This document shows, piece by piece, positions 7,053 to 15,361 of a stretch of 35,537 nucleotides of DNA. The position numbers and the translations under genes were made by a program. How positions within the stretch are numbered: position 1 is the stretch's first letter; each line of letters opens with the position of its first letter. Location: NCBI RefSeq assembly GCF_027859075.1, contig NZ_JAQIBL010000292.1, forward strand, positions 1 through 35,537, read 5' to 3'. Source of the DNA: Oceanispirochaeta sp. Its GTDB lineage: Bacteria > Spirochaetota > Spirochaetia > DSM-2461. The notes beneath the pieces are model-generated. The model ran no database searches, was not told the DNA's origin, and saw only the letters and a program-made list of their open reading frames with translations.

Positions 7053-9419
7053 ATGTTAGAAATTGAGAATACCACTGATTTAAATGAGAATTGGGACTTT
7101 CACAAAGGGGACCTGGGGGGTATCTGGGAATCAATCAGACCCGTTCAGGCAGGAGATCCTGAGGATTCCCTACTATGGGAGCATGCCTCCCTACCCCACT
7201 GTTTTAATGGAGCCGACTCGGTAAATTCACGAGTTCCCTATTACCAGGGTTATGGCTGGTACCGAAAAGACATACACCCTGTCAATCCTTTTCCCAATGG
7301 CCGGGTCATCCTACACTTTGAAGGGGCCGGACAGGTCAGCGAAGTATACATTGATGACAGAAAAGTAGCTTTTCATAAGGGAGGTTACGATGAGTGGTCT
7401 GTGGATATCACAGATTTTCTGAGTCGTGAAGAACAAGCCCCGGTGAGACTGTCTATCCGCTGCAGCAATGCAAGAGATCTTCAAATTATTCCCTCGAATC
7501 TTTCTGATTTTAATATTTATGGAGGTCTATACCGTAAGGTTAAACTCATATATCAGCCCAGTATCTATGTAGAATCGTTAATTCTGACTCCCCGGGTCAT
7601 TGAAAAAGGGGAGGCCGCAGAGCTCACTCTGTCAGCCGATCTGAGTCAATCGACTGACAGAGTAAAGGCAGTTCTGGAGATCAGAGATCCCCATGGGCGT
7701 TGCCTGATATCGGAACCTTTAGAATCACTGCGGGACAAGATTCAATTCAAGACCATCCTGAAAAAACCTGAACTATGGAGTCCTGAGAATCCTAATCTCT
7801 ATAGCTGCCTTTTGACCATCAGCCTGGAGGGAGAACCAAAGTCACAGGTCTATAAAGATCTGTTTGGCTGCCGTTATTACAGCTTTGAAAAGCATGGTCC
7901 TTTTTTTCTGAACGGCAGAAGACTCCTCCTGAAAGGAACCCATAGACATGAGGATCATGCGGGTATGGCAGCAGCCATGCCGGATCATCTTATAGAAAAA
8001 GAGATGAAGATGATAAAATCTATGGGTGCAAATTTTATTCGTCTGGGTCATTACCAGCAGTCAAGACAAGTGCTTCAACTCTGCGACAGCCTGGGGCTCC
8101 TGGTCTGGGAAGAGATTCCCTGGTGCCGGGGCGGCCTGGGAGGAGCCGAATATCAGAAGATGAGTCATAAACTGCTTGAAAATATGATTATGCAGCACTA
8201 CAACCACAGCTCTGTTATTCTATGGGGATTAGGCAATGAAAATGACTGGCCCGGAGATTTCCCTGACTTTAATAAAATAGAAATTCAAAACTTTATGAGA
8301 CAGCTCCATGAAAAGGCTCATAAATTGGATGATACAAGACTGACATCTATTAGACGATGTGATTTCTGCAAAGAGATACCCGATGTCTATTCCCCTTCGA
8401 TCTGGGCGGGGTGGTATAGAGGGCATTACAGAGAATATAAACAAGCCACTTTAGAACACATTAAAGAAGTGGACCATTTTTTGCATGTTGAATGGGGTGC
8501 ATCAAGTCATGCCGGGCGATTCTCTGAAGATCCCTACGAAGGTCTTGAAAACCTTCAAACCGGTGTAGGAACTGATGAACGGGGCTGCGATGCCTCTCTG
8601 TATGGCGGGATAGCGCGAGTCTCAAAAGATGGCAGCTGGTCGGAAAACTACGCCTGTGATCTATTTGACTGGACCCTGAAAGAACAGGAAACAATGCCCG
8701 AGTTAAGCGGTACTGCTTTCTGGCCCTTCAAAGATTTCGCCACCCCCTTAAGACCGAAAAACCCTATCCCCTATGTCAATCAGAAGGGAGTTGTAGAGAG
8801 AGATCTGACACCCAAAGAGGCCTTCTATGTCGTGCAGTCCTATTGGTCGGATGAACCGATGATCCGGATTTTTGGTCATAAATGGTCTGACCGATGGGGA
8901 AAAGATGGAGAGCTCAAAGAGTTCCGAGTCTATTCTAATTGCAATGGAGTGGAATTATTCCTGAACAATCAAAGTCTGGGTGTAAAAAAAAGAGACTCCC
9001 GGGACTTCCCGGCAGCCGGTCTGCGCTGGCAGGCAGAGTTAAGCTTTGGAAGACAGACTCTGAGAGCCGTTGCTCAGGGCGACAATATTGAAGACACATT
9101 GGAGTTTCATTATCACGGTGATGACTGGGAAAGCCCTTCAACACTCCAGGTTTCTCAATTACAAAGAGATGGCCGGGAAGTCAGCATCACTATTCAGGTT
9201 CTTGATGAGAAGGGGGAAATTTGCCTGGACTTCGAAGAATATGTAAAATTCTCTCTGGCAGGGGACGGTCAGTTAATGGATAATCTCGGAACCTCTCAAG
9301 GTTCGTCAAAAGTCCAGATGTGTAACGGAAAATCGGGAATCAAGATTCAAGCAGAGGAAAATTCGGCTATTCTGGCTGCCATCTGTGAAAAGATCCCCCC
9401 TTTGTTCATTAAAATATGA
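7053..9419 (+). CDS. Glycoside hydrolase family 2 (beta-galactosidase/beta-glucuronidase type)
   Basis: 788 residues with the GH2 order: sugar-binding jelly roll (about 10-170, including QGYGWYRKDI and NIYGGLYRKVKL), immunoglobulin-like domain (about 170-275), TIM barrel (about 280-590) and extra C-terminal beta domains (FRVYSNCNGVELFLNNQSLG is typical of these). The acid/base is E396 in LWGLGNEND and the nucleophile is E480 in HVEWG. No signal peptide, so a cytoplasmic exo-glycosidase acting on imported oligosaccharide. It starts 3 bases after the GH88 stop with no clear ribosome site, suggesting translational coupling. GH88 releases the unsaturated uronate; this enzyme probably removes the next beta-linked residue. 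Galactosidase versus glucuronidase specificity cannot be decided here. Confidence 0.92.
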   Translation: MLEIENTTDLNENWDFHKGDLGGIWESIRPVQAGDPEDSLLWEHASLPHCFNGADSVNSRVPYYQGYGWYRKDIHPVNPFPNGRVILHFEGAGQVSEVYIDDRKVAFHKGGYDEWSVDITDFLSREEQAPVRLSIRCSNARDLQIIPSNLSDFNIYGGLYRKVKLIYQPSIYVESLILTPRVIEKGEAAELTLSADLSQSTDRVKAVLEIRDPHGRCLISEPLESLRDKIQFKTILKKPELWSPENPNLYSCLLTISLEGEPKSQVYKDLFGCRYYSFEKHGPFFLNGRRLLLKGTHRHEDHAGMAAAMPDHLIEKEMKMIKSMGANFIRLGHYQQSRQVLQLCDSLGLLVWEEIPWCRGGLGGAEYQKMSHKLLENMIMQHYNHSSVILWGLGNENDWPGDFPDFNKIEIQNFMRQLHEKAHKLDDTRLTSIRRCDFCKEIPDVYSPSIWAGWYRGHYREYKQATLEHIKEVDHFLHVEWGASSHAGRFSEDPYEGLENLQTGVGTDERGCDASLYGGIARVSKDGSWSENYACDLFDWTLKEQETMPELSGTAFWPFKDFATPLRPKNPIPYVNQKGVVERDLTPKEAFYVVQSYWSDEPMIRIFGHKWSDRWGKDGELKEFRVYSNCNGVELFLNNQSLGVKKRDSRDFPAAGLRWQAELSFGRQTLRAVAQGDNIEDTLEFHYHGDDWESPSTLQVSQLQRDGREVSITIQVLDEKGEICLDFEEYVKFSLAGDGQLMDNLGTSQGSSKVQMCNGKSGIKIQAEENSAILAAICEKIPPLFIKI

Positions 9420-9436
9420 TTGATTAAGGAATACAA

Positions 9437-10249
9437 ATGGAAGTGAATTTCGAGTTCCTCACAATTGATGAAGGAAAGCAGAATCTACTGAAAGCTGATA
9501 CAGAAAGTGGAAAAATACACTGGACAAAATCACTGGCAGACTATCCGACAGCCAGGGCCATGCAGAGACTGAACGACGATAGAGTCCTCATGGGTTACAG
9601 CAGGGGATACTGTATTATTGAGATCAGCACCGGAAAGATCATCAAAGACTGTGCCCGTTGGAGAAATGTGACTTCCGCCTATAGAAATCCCGATGAGACC
9701 ACTCTCATCACGGGACTGAACCTGGAAGATCAAATGGGGGTATGCGTTATTACCCTCGATCAAAATGATGAGGTACTAACGACTCAATCCTGCGAAGGTG
9801 ACTACGTCAGGCTCATGACTGTGTCTGAGAACAGATATCTTCTCTCCACTAATGATCATATTATGATCTGCAATAATAAACTGAAGACACAAAGCATACT
9901 CAGGGCAGAAGGCTTTCTTCATGCCTGGAAAAGTATAGTCTGTCCTGATGGATCAATTCTTGTGTCTGCAGGATATGGAGCCTTTATGGCAAAATTTAAT
10001 GAAAAAGGCGTGCTCCAATCCACATTCGGCAGAGCCGATGAGCTACCTCCTGAAGTGAAACCAAATTTCTATGCCAGCTTCTGCAGAATAAATGACGGCT
10101 CCATTCTTCTTGCCAACTGGCAGGGACACGGGGTAAAAAACGGGAGTAAGGGAAGGCAGCTAATCCGATTCAATTCAAATGGTACATACCTGAATAGCTG
10201 GTCGTTTCCTGATGATATTTCGTCAATGCAGGGATTATTGATTCTCTAA
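9437..10249 (+). CDS. Beta-propeller-like protein of unknown function
   Basis: 270 residues without signal peptide or membrane segment. The sequence shows repeated short beta-strand blades with Asp-Gly type turns: LKADTESGKIHWTK, RAMQRLNDDRVLMGY, YCIIEISTGKI, SIVCPDGSILVSAG, CRINDGSILLANW, and a closing strand MQGLLIL. This resembles a PQQ/WD-like propeller of five or six blades. The start has AAGGA about 8 bases upstream and lies 17 bases after the GH2 gene, so it is the last gene of the sugar operon. A cytoplasmic propeller in this place could be a sugar-binding or lyase-like protein, but I see no catalytic motif and do not assign a function. The same frame stays open for 72 codons beyond the stop codon. 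Confidence 0.75.
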   Translation: MEVNFEFLTIDEGKQNLLKADTESGKIHWTKSLADYPTARAMQRLNDDRVLMGYSRGYCIIEISTGKIIKDCARWRNVTSAYRNPDETTLITGLNLEDQMGVCVITLDQNDEVLTTQSCEGDYVRLMTVSENRYLLSTNDHIMICNNKLKTQSILRAEGFLHAWKSIVCPDGSILVSAGYGAFMAKFNEKGVLQSTFGRADELPPEVKPNFYASFCRINDGSILLANWQGHGVKNGSKGRQLIRFNSNGTYLNSWSFPDDISSMQGLLIL

Positions 10250-10468
10250 AAAGGCGGAACGTTTCTGCTCCCCCTGGCTGAAAGCGAACTATCTGGAACT
10301 GTCAATGTAAGCCCTCTTCAATTTACTGAACAGGATTTCCAGGACAAACAGAATGACCTGCTTTCCCGATATACTGCGGATAAGAAATTCCTGATACTGG
10401 AGATCACCGAATCATCAGCAGCGGCTGCCCTAGTGTTATATAAAAAGAAGTTGTCTGTCCATTTTTAA
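10250..10468 (+). pseudogene. Start-less 72-codon open frame, in frame with the propeller gene
   Basis: Directly after the TAA at 10247-10249 the same frame continues for 72 codons to TAA at 10466-10468. The translation looks protein-like (for example FTEQDFQDKQNDLLSRYTAD, then KKFLILEITESSAAAALVLY), but it has no ATG, GTG or TTG start with a ribosome site. It may be the tail of a decayed gene, or of a formerly longer propeller protein cut by a nonsense mutation. I do not recognise the family. Intergenic chance cannot be excluded. Confidence 0.35.
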
Positions 10469-10474
10469 CTTATA

Positions 10475-10503
10475 TTTACATACTGTCATGACTCATCTAT
10501 CTT
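10475..10503 (+). promoter_or_regulatory. Sigma70 promoter of the chelate-import operon
   Basis: TTTACA (10475-10480), a 17-base spacer and TATCTT (10498-10503). The ATG at 10511 lies 7 bases after the -10 box, with no Shine-Dalgarno sequence, so transcription should begin at or next to the start codon. The spacer carries an 8-base palindrome GTCATGAC (10485-10492), a possible operator. There is no room for a cobalamin riboswitch. Confidence 0.55.
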
Positions 10504-10510
10504 ATTCTCT

Positions 10511-11614
10511 ATGAAAACAATTAAATTTATATTTACTCTCATCCTTATTTGTCAGTCTTTTTTATGGGGAAGCGGTTCCCAGGATACATCCGATTCGATT
10601 TATAAAGAAAAAACAGAGAGTCCCATTATAATTCATGACTCCCTGGGAAGAAGGGTAGTCCTCCCGGAAATTCCTCAAAGAATTGTTCAGACAGGATCCT
10701 CCGCCTTTCTTATGAATGATGCCATCTATTTGTTTCCTGAAGCAGGTGAACGTGTCGTAGCCATGTCAGACAGCAATCAGAAGCGGGGATATTTCCTTCC
10801 CGTCCTGGATCCGGAATATGATAAAAAGATCATACTGCCCCGTACGATTAATATCGAAGAGATAATGGCAGCATCTCCGGATCTGGTTCTAATGAAAGAT
10901 TTTCTATTCAGTAAATATGATAAGGAATTCCAGAAAGTAGGGATTCCTGTCATCTATCTGAACCTGGAATCGCCTGAAGCCTGGAATGCTGATCTTGAAA
11001 TTCTTGGACAAATATTCGGCAATCAGGAAAGAGCTGAAGAGCTGCAAAAACTCTTTTCTGATTACACAATGAAGGTTCTCCGTCCTCTTGAGAGGCTGAA
11101 ACCGGAAGAAAAGAAGAGAAACCTCATCCTCTATTACTCCGAGAAAGACGGAACCGGGGCATTCCAGGTCCCCCCTTTGTCCTATATCCAGACCAGAATG
11201 GTGGAAATGTCAGGGTCAGAACCCGTCTGGGTGAAAGCGGATCTGGGTAAAACATGGACAAAGGTTGGATTTGAACAGATTGCAGCCTGGGACCCTGATC
11301 AGATCTTTTTGATTTCCTATAGGAGTCCTGTCTCAGAAGTCCTGGAGATCATAGAGGACAGCCCGTATTGGCAGGAATTACGTGCCTATAAAGAAGGGGA
11401 GATACATCCTTTCCCCATGGATTTTCATAGCTGGGATCAACCGGATCCACGATGGCTGATCGGCCTGCAATGGATGGCGTCAATTTCACATCCAGAGTTT
11501 TTTCCAGATCTGGATATGAATAAAACAGCTGAAAAATTCTTTGCCGATTTCTATAACATCTCCGCAGAGGATTACCGCAGTAAGATCAATCCCGTCCTGG
11601 AAGGGATTGAATAG
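10511..11614 (+). CDS. FepB/BtuF-type substrate-binding protein (iron chelate, haem or cobalamin)
   Basis: 367 residues: an N-terminal export signal (KFIFTLILICQSFLWGSGSQ), then the two-lobed fold of helical-backbone binding proteins (PF01497). Recognisable parts are IIIHDSLGRRVVLPEIPQRI, the first strand; EEIMAASPDLVLMKD; IPVIYLNLESPEAW; and WDPDQIFLISYRSP near the C-terminus. It binds a metal chelate and docks to the FecCD-type permease encoded 16 bases downstream. Cys14 follows LILI, a poor lipobox, so lipid anchoring is doubtful; the WGSGSQD segment could instead be a signal peptidase I site. The substrate cannot be read from the sequence. Translation probably starts on a leaderless message. 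Confidence 0.88.
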   Translation: MKTIKFIFTLILICQSFLWGSGSQDTSDSIYKEKTESPIIIHDSLGRRVVLPEIPQRIVQTGSSAFLMNDAIYLFPEAGERVVAMSDSNQKRGYFLPVLDPEYDKKIILPRTINIEEIMAASPDLVLMKDFLFSKYDKEFQKVGIPVIYLNLESPEAWNADLEILGQIFGNQERAEELQKLFSDYTMKVLRPLERLKPEEKKRNLILYYSEKDGTGAFQVPPLSYIQTRMVEMSGSEPVWVKADLGKTWTKVGFEQIAAWDPDQIFLISYRSPVSEVLEIIEDSPYWQELRAYKEGEIHPFPMDFHSWDQPDPRWLIGLQWMASISHPEFFPDLDMNKTAEKFFADFYNISAEDYRSKINPVLEGIE

Positions 11615-11630
11615 ACTTGTGGAGAAAAAC

Positions 11631-12617
11631 ATGCCTGTCTGGATTAAGAACCTTCTGCTGATCTTATTATTGACAGTCCTGGTGGTCGGCTCCCTACTGC
11701 TGGGTCGTTATCCAGAGCCGGGTTTTATAAATTTCCAAAGCATTCGCACTGATCCCATAGCTCAGAATATCATTCTGAATCTACGGCTTCCCCGCATAAT
11801 AACAGCTGTGATTTTGGGAAGTACACTGGCGCTGACAGGACTGGTATTTCAGACAATTCTTGGAAACCCCCTTGTAGAAGCGGGATTTTTGGGAATTTCC
11901 CAGGGAGCAGCCTTCGGAGCGGCACTAATGATAATCCTTAATGTGAAAATTCCAATGGCCATCACCCTTTCGGCAGCAGCCTTCTCTTTAGCGGCCCTGG
12001 GGCTCACATGGTCCCTGGCCAGGGCGATCCGTTTCGGTGGCTGGATCATCCGTTTGATTCTGGCCGGAATAATCATCTCGGCGGTGTTCTCTTCGGGACT
12101 TGGGATTTTAAAATATCTGGCAGATCCGAGAAGCCAGCTTCAGGAGATAACCTTTTGGTTGATGGGAGGGCTGTCCGGGATAGGATGGACAGAACTGAAA
12201 TACATGATTCCCTTTACAATCCCGGCCCTTTTCCTGATTTTCCTGTTGCGCTGGCGGCTGAATCTTCTCTCCATGGGAGATCGGACAGCCCACTCAATGG
12301 GGATGTCTCCGGTTCTGGAGAAGAATTTTTTTCTGCTGATTGCGGTCCTTGCGACTGCAGCAGTGGTTTCCTATTGTGGTATTATCGGTTGGATCGGCCT
12401 GATCATTCCCCATATCGCCAGGAGAATATCCGGGAGCGATACATCGAAATCCGTTCCAACAGCAATTTTGACAGGGGGAATCTTTGCTCTTATTTGCGAT
12501 GATGCGGCACGAACGGTCAGCACAGGAGAAATTCCTCTTGGAATACTGACCTCCCTTTCAGGAGCCCTGATTTTTACTCTTCTTATGGTTTTTTCACCCA
12601 GAAGGAAGCATATATGA
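11631..12617 (+). CDS. FecCD-family ABC transporter permease
   Basis: 328 residues, roughly ten membrane helices, family PF01032. Diagnostic segments are LRLPRIITAVILGSTLALTG near the N-terminus, VFQTILGNPLVEAGFLGISQ, WLMGGLSGIGW, and CGIIGWIGLIIPHIAR followed by ICDDAARTVSTGEIPLGILT near the C-terminus. It forms the homodimeric channel for the chelate handed over by the upstream binding protein. The ATG at 11631 is chosen because GGAG lies 7 bases before it; a longer in-frame reading back into the previous gene is not supported. A damaged second copy of its C-terminal segment lies at 23959-24099. Confidence 0.93.
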   Translation: MPVWIKNLLLILLLTVLVVGSLLLGRYPEPGFINFQSIRTDPIAQNIILNLRLPRIITAVILGSTLALTGLVFQTILGNPLVEAGFLGISQGAAFGAALMIILNVKIPMAITLSAAAFSLAALGLTWSLARAIRFGGWIIRLILAGIIISAVFSSGLGILKYLADPRSQLQEITFWLMGGLSGIGWTELKYMIPFTIPALFLIFLLRWRLNLLSMGDRTAHSMGMSPVLEKNFFLLIAVLATAAVVSYCGIIGWIGLIIPHIARRISGSDTSKSVPTAILTGGIFALICDDAARTVSTGEIPLGILTSLSGALIFTLLMVFSPRRKHI

Positions 12618-12627
12618 AGAGGTTCGA

Positions 12628-13422
12628 ATGAGTCATATCATGGAATTCCGGAATGTCAGATTTAATTGGCACCGAAAAGATTCTCCCCTCTTCCCCTCTC
12701 TGGATATGCAGGTACCCGCAGGAATAGCAACGGCTCTATTAGGACCCAACGGAGCAGGGAAAACGACCATTATGGATCTGTCTCTAGGGTGGCGTACTCC
12801 ACAAAGCGGTGAGATCCTGCTCCAGGAATATCCCATCAATCAGTGGAGTCATAGAAAAAGAGGACAGTTTATGGCCCTGGTCCCTCAGGATGAAATTATT
12901 CAATTCGATTATTCTGTTCTGGAATATATTCTTCTGGGACGAAGCCCCTACCTCCCGCCCCTTGGAAATCCGGGCCAGGAGGATAGAAGAATCGCTCTGG
13001 AAGCTCTGGAGGAGGCAGGAATTGATCATCTTGTCAAAAGGAAAGTATCCCGTCTAAGCGGAGGAGAACGGCAGCTGGTTCTACTGGCAAGAGCACTGAC
13101 CCAGCAGCCTAAACTATTGCTCCTGGACGAACCGGCGTCCCACCTTGACCTGCATAACAGGGAAAAGATTCTTCATATATTGGAAAAACTGAAACAGAGG
13201 GGAATCAGCATTTTTTTTACATCCCACGATCCGGAACTTGTCATTCGTCTGGCTGACCATGCCATCCTTCTGAAAAATGGATCTGTGATTCAGTGTGGAC
13301 CTTCAGAGAGTATTCTGAATGATGAAAATCTGACAGACCTCTACAACATTCCGGTAAAAATCGGAACGATAGAGGGACAAAGAGTTCTGATATGGGGGCA
13401 ATCCCGAAGGGAACCCGGATGA
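12628..13422 (+). CDS. FepC/BtuD-type ABC transporter ATP-binding protein
   Basis: 264 residues. Walker A is GPNGAGKTT (39-47), the signature is LSGGERQ (143-149), Walker B LLLLDEPASHLD (163-174) and the switch His lies in FTSHDPE. It belongs to the iron-chelate/cobalamin ATPase family and energises the FecCD permease encoded 10 bases upstream. Its stop codon overlaps the start of the NTPase gene (ATGA at 13419-13422), so the two are translationally coupled. Confidence 0.94.
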   Translation: MSHIMEFRNVRFNWHRKDSPLFPSLDMQVPAGIATALLGPNGAGKTTIMDLSLGWRTPQSGEILLQEYPINQWSHRKRGQFMALVPQDEIIQFDYSVLEYILLGRSPYLPPLGNPGQEDRRIALEALEEAGIDHLVKRKVSRLSGGERQLVLLARALTQQPKLLLLDEPASHLDLHNREKILHILEKLKQRGISIFFTSHDPELVIRLADHAILLKNGSVIQCGPSESILNDENLTDLYNIPVKIGTIEGQRVLIWGQSRREPG

Positions 13423-13958
13423 ACCACTATATCCTTACAGGAAAAAGAGAAGCCGGAAAGACCAGGTTTTGTCAGATCCTCTTTCGTGCAGCAGTTGCAA
13501 GGAAAATGACTGTGGCAGGCATTCTGACCCTGACCCAGAGAGAGGAAGACTTAAGGGCAGTAGACCTTTACACCGAAGAGAGCCGCCGCTTAGCAATTTT
13601 CAACAGAACATCCTTCTCAGTGGAGGCTCCCGGAGATGATAAAACATCTCGCACAAAACAATGGACCTTTGATGCAAGTACTCTCTCATGGGGAAACCAA
13701 CGCATCAGAAAGGCCCCCTCTTCCAACTTATTTATCCTGGATGAAGCGGGAATCCTTGAATTTGAAAGGGATCAAGGATGGACAGCAGGAATGGCAAGGA
13801 TGGATTCTCAGACTGATCACTGCAGTGTTGTTGTCGTTCGCCCTGAACTGATCAATCAAGCCAGGAAACGATGGAGCAATTCTGAAATTCTTTATATAGA
13901 AGAGCAGAAAAACCTCCGGGAAGAAGAATTCATTTCCCAGATTCTTGGAACTTGTTAG
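13419..13958 (+). CDS. THEP1-like P-loop NTPase coupled to the chelate importer
   Basis: 179 residues from the ATG that overlaps the previous stop. Walker A is GKREAGKT (8-15). The Walker B-like FILDEAGILEFERDQGW (105-121) matches the DEIGpMEl motif of the nucleoside-triphosphatase THEP1/NTPase_1 family (PF03266); there Gly-Pro-Met is changed to Gly-Ile-Leu. The central stretch LTQREEDLRAVDLYTEESRR corresponds to the region in that family where substrate sugars or bases contact. Known members hydrolyse nucleoside triphosphates in vitro, with unclear cell roles; some are neighbours of metal or cofactor genes. Its last place in the operon and the ATGA overlap argue for a role with the importer, for example handling the imported cofactor, but this is inference. 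Confidence 0.8.
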   Translation: MNHYILTGKREAGKTRFCQILFRAAVARKMTVAGILTLTQREEDLRAVDLYTEESRRLAIFNRTSFSVEAPGDDKTSRTKQWTFDASTLSWGNQRIRKAPSSNLFILDEAGILEFERDQGWTAGMARMDSQTDHCSVVVVRPELINQARKRWSNSEILYIEEQKNLREEEFISQILGTC

Positions 13959-14086
13959 GGAGTATTCTTTCTATTTTCAATTTTATACTCTGTAAAAACA
14001 ATTTAATCTTCAGCAGAGATTCAGGCAGACTGAGTACAAAATCGCTTAAATTGACCAGGTTAAACAAGACTTGGACTTAAAAACTA

Positions 14087-15211
14087 TCATTCTAAGTCTA
14101 AGTCCGCCAGGTATTCAGGCAGACTTCGGACTTCTTCTCCTGTAGGATAGGTCTTCTCTCTATCCGGATAGGCAACAAGTTGCACTTTCACTGCATCGGC
14201 AATATGAGAGGAAAAATGCCTGAATCCAGGAGACAAATCGGTGTTGGACCGTTTAACTTCATATGCTGCTGCGATGCGGTCATCCATAGACAGTACAAAA
14301 TCCAGCTCTTTACCGTCTTTTGTACGAAAATAGCAGAGACTACATCGTATACCAGCACCGTCTTCCAGAGAATGGGCATATTTTAAAAGAGAACATGCTG
14401 TTAGATTTTCAATTCTCATCCCTTCATCTTTAGCAAGCTGTCCCGTATCATAGAAATAATACTTAGGCTCTTTGAGAATAGACCGAGCAACATTTCTGTG
14501 CCATGGACGTACTGGAAAAATCACATACAGGTTCTCCAGAAGGAGGAGCCAGGATTTTACTGTTTTGGCATCTTTCTGCAAATCCCCGGCTAAAGAAGCA
14601 TAAGAAACAGGAGATCCAACCCGGCTCCGAAGCATTTCCAGCAATGTTTCAATGCTCTGAATATCTGTAATCGCAGTTAAGTCGATCATATCCTGTCTCA
14701 GTATGACATCCAGATGAGACCTCTTCCAACGTGCATAAAAACGACTGCTATTTTCCAGAAAAGGTTCCGGAAATCCACCGACTTTCAGAATACGCTCCAT
14801 TGCTTCACGAGGCTCCAAAAATGAGGAAGCTTCCTTAATATCCAATGGATGGAGGCGGTGGGAAAAATAGCGTCCTGCTAATGAATCTCCGACTTTACGG
14901 AATGCCTCCATGCGAGCGCTGCCGGTTACAACCAGAGCAGGAGGAATACCTTCGGTATCGTATATTCCTTTCAAAAACAGTTTCCATTGATCCATTTTGT
15001 GAAGTTCGTCAAAAATAATAAGCGGTTTTTTTCTGTCCCAAGTTTTCGATTTTAAAATAAGCCTTTGAGCAGGCTCGTCATAATTGAAATAATCGAACTC
15101 AGAACATAGCATTTTTGAAAGAATTGTTTTACCTGACTGCCGGGGCCCGGAAATCAGCACAATTTTTTTTTTCATATCTTCTAAGACTTGATTGGTAATA
15201 GAACGTTTCAT
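14087..15211 (-). CDS. AAA_14/DUF4143 family ATPase
   Basis: 374 residues. N-terminal AAA domain: Walker A GPRQSGKT (22-29), Walker B PLIIFDELHKM (63-73), a sensor-like VVTGSARMEAF, and LAGRYFSHRLHPLDIKEASS, a hallmark of this family. The C-terminal DUF4143 part ends with GKELDFVLSMDDR and AYEVKRS, an ELD...EVK pattern like the PD-(D/E)XK nuclease fold (about 302-320). Such proteins are numerous in bacteria and archaea and have no settled function. The ATG at 15211 has no ribosome site and lies 6 bases after a -10 box. The gene stands alone, convergent with the chelate-import operon. A second family member lies at 20829-21983. Confidence 0.88.
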   Translation of the reverse strand: MKRSITNQVLEDMKKKIVLISGPRQSGKTILSKMLCSEFDYFNYDEPAQRLILKSKTWDRKKPLIIFDELHKMDQWKLFLKGIYDTEGIPPALVVTGSARMEAFRKVGDSLAGRYFSHRLHPLDIKEASSFLEPREAMERILKVGGFPEPFLENSSRFYARWKRSHLDVILRQDMIDLTAITDIQSIETLLEMLRSRVGSPVSYASLAGDLQKDAKTVKSWLLLLENLYVIFPVRPWHRNVARSILKEPKYYFYDTGQLAKDEGMRIENLTACSLLKYAHSLEDGAGIRCSLCYFRTKDGKELDFVLSMDDRIAAAYEVKRSNTDLSPGFRHFSSHIADAVKVQLVAYPDREKTYPTGEEVRSLPEYLADLDLE

Positions 15212-15213
15212 AT

Positions 15214-15275
15214 GACTATTCTACATCAGATTCCCGAATAGTCAAGACTTTTACGGAATTGACTCCTGAATAGTC
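15214..15275 (-). promoter_or_regulatory. Promoter with three GAATAGTC repeats before the DUF4143 ATPase
   Basis: Read on the minus strand: TTGACT (15245-15240), a 16-base spacer, TAGAAT (15223-15218), then ATG at 15211. The octamer GAATAGTC (plus-strand reading) occurs at 15236-15243 and 15268-15275, 32 bases apart, and as its reverse complement at 15214-15221. One copy overlaps the -35 and another the -10 and start, as expected for an operator. The 6-base gap from -10 to ATG points to a leaderless transcript. Confidence 0.6.
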
Positions 15276-15361
15276 GGGATATTATGTACACCTTAGTATG
15301 AAACATCCTAATGCTTTTTCAAATGCTCAGGATAGGTCTTCTCCAAGATATCAACTCCATT

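Noticed and set aside
10468-10510. Cobalamin riboswitch or Fur box before the chelate-import operon
   Set aside because: The promoter leaves almost no leader, and no riboswitch core or Fur-like palindrome is present.
13960-13990. Terminator after the NTPase gene (GAGTAT / ATACTC)
   Set aside because: The 6-bp AT-rich stem has a 19-base loop and no T-run after it.
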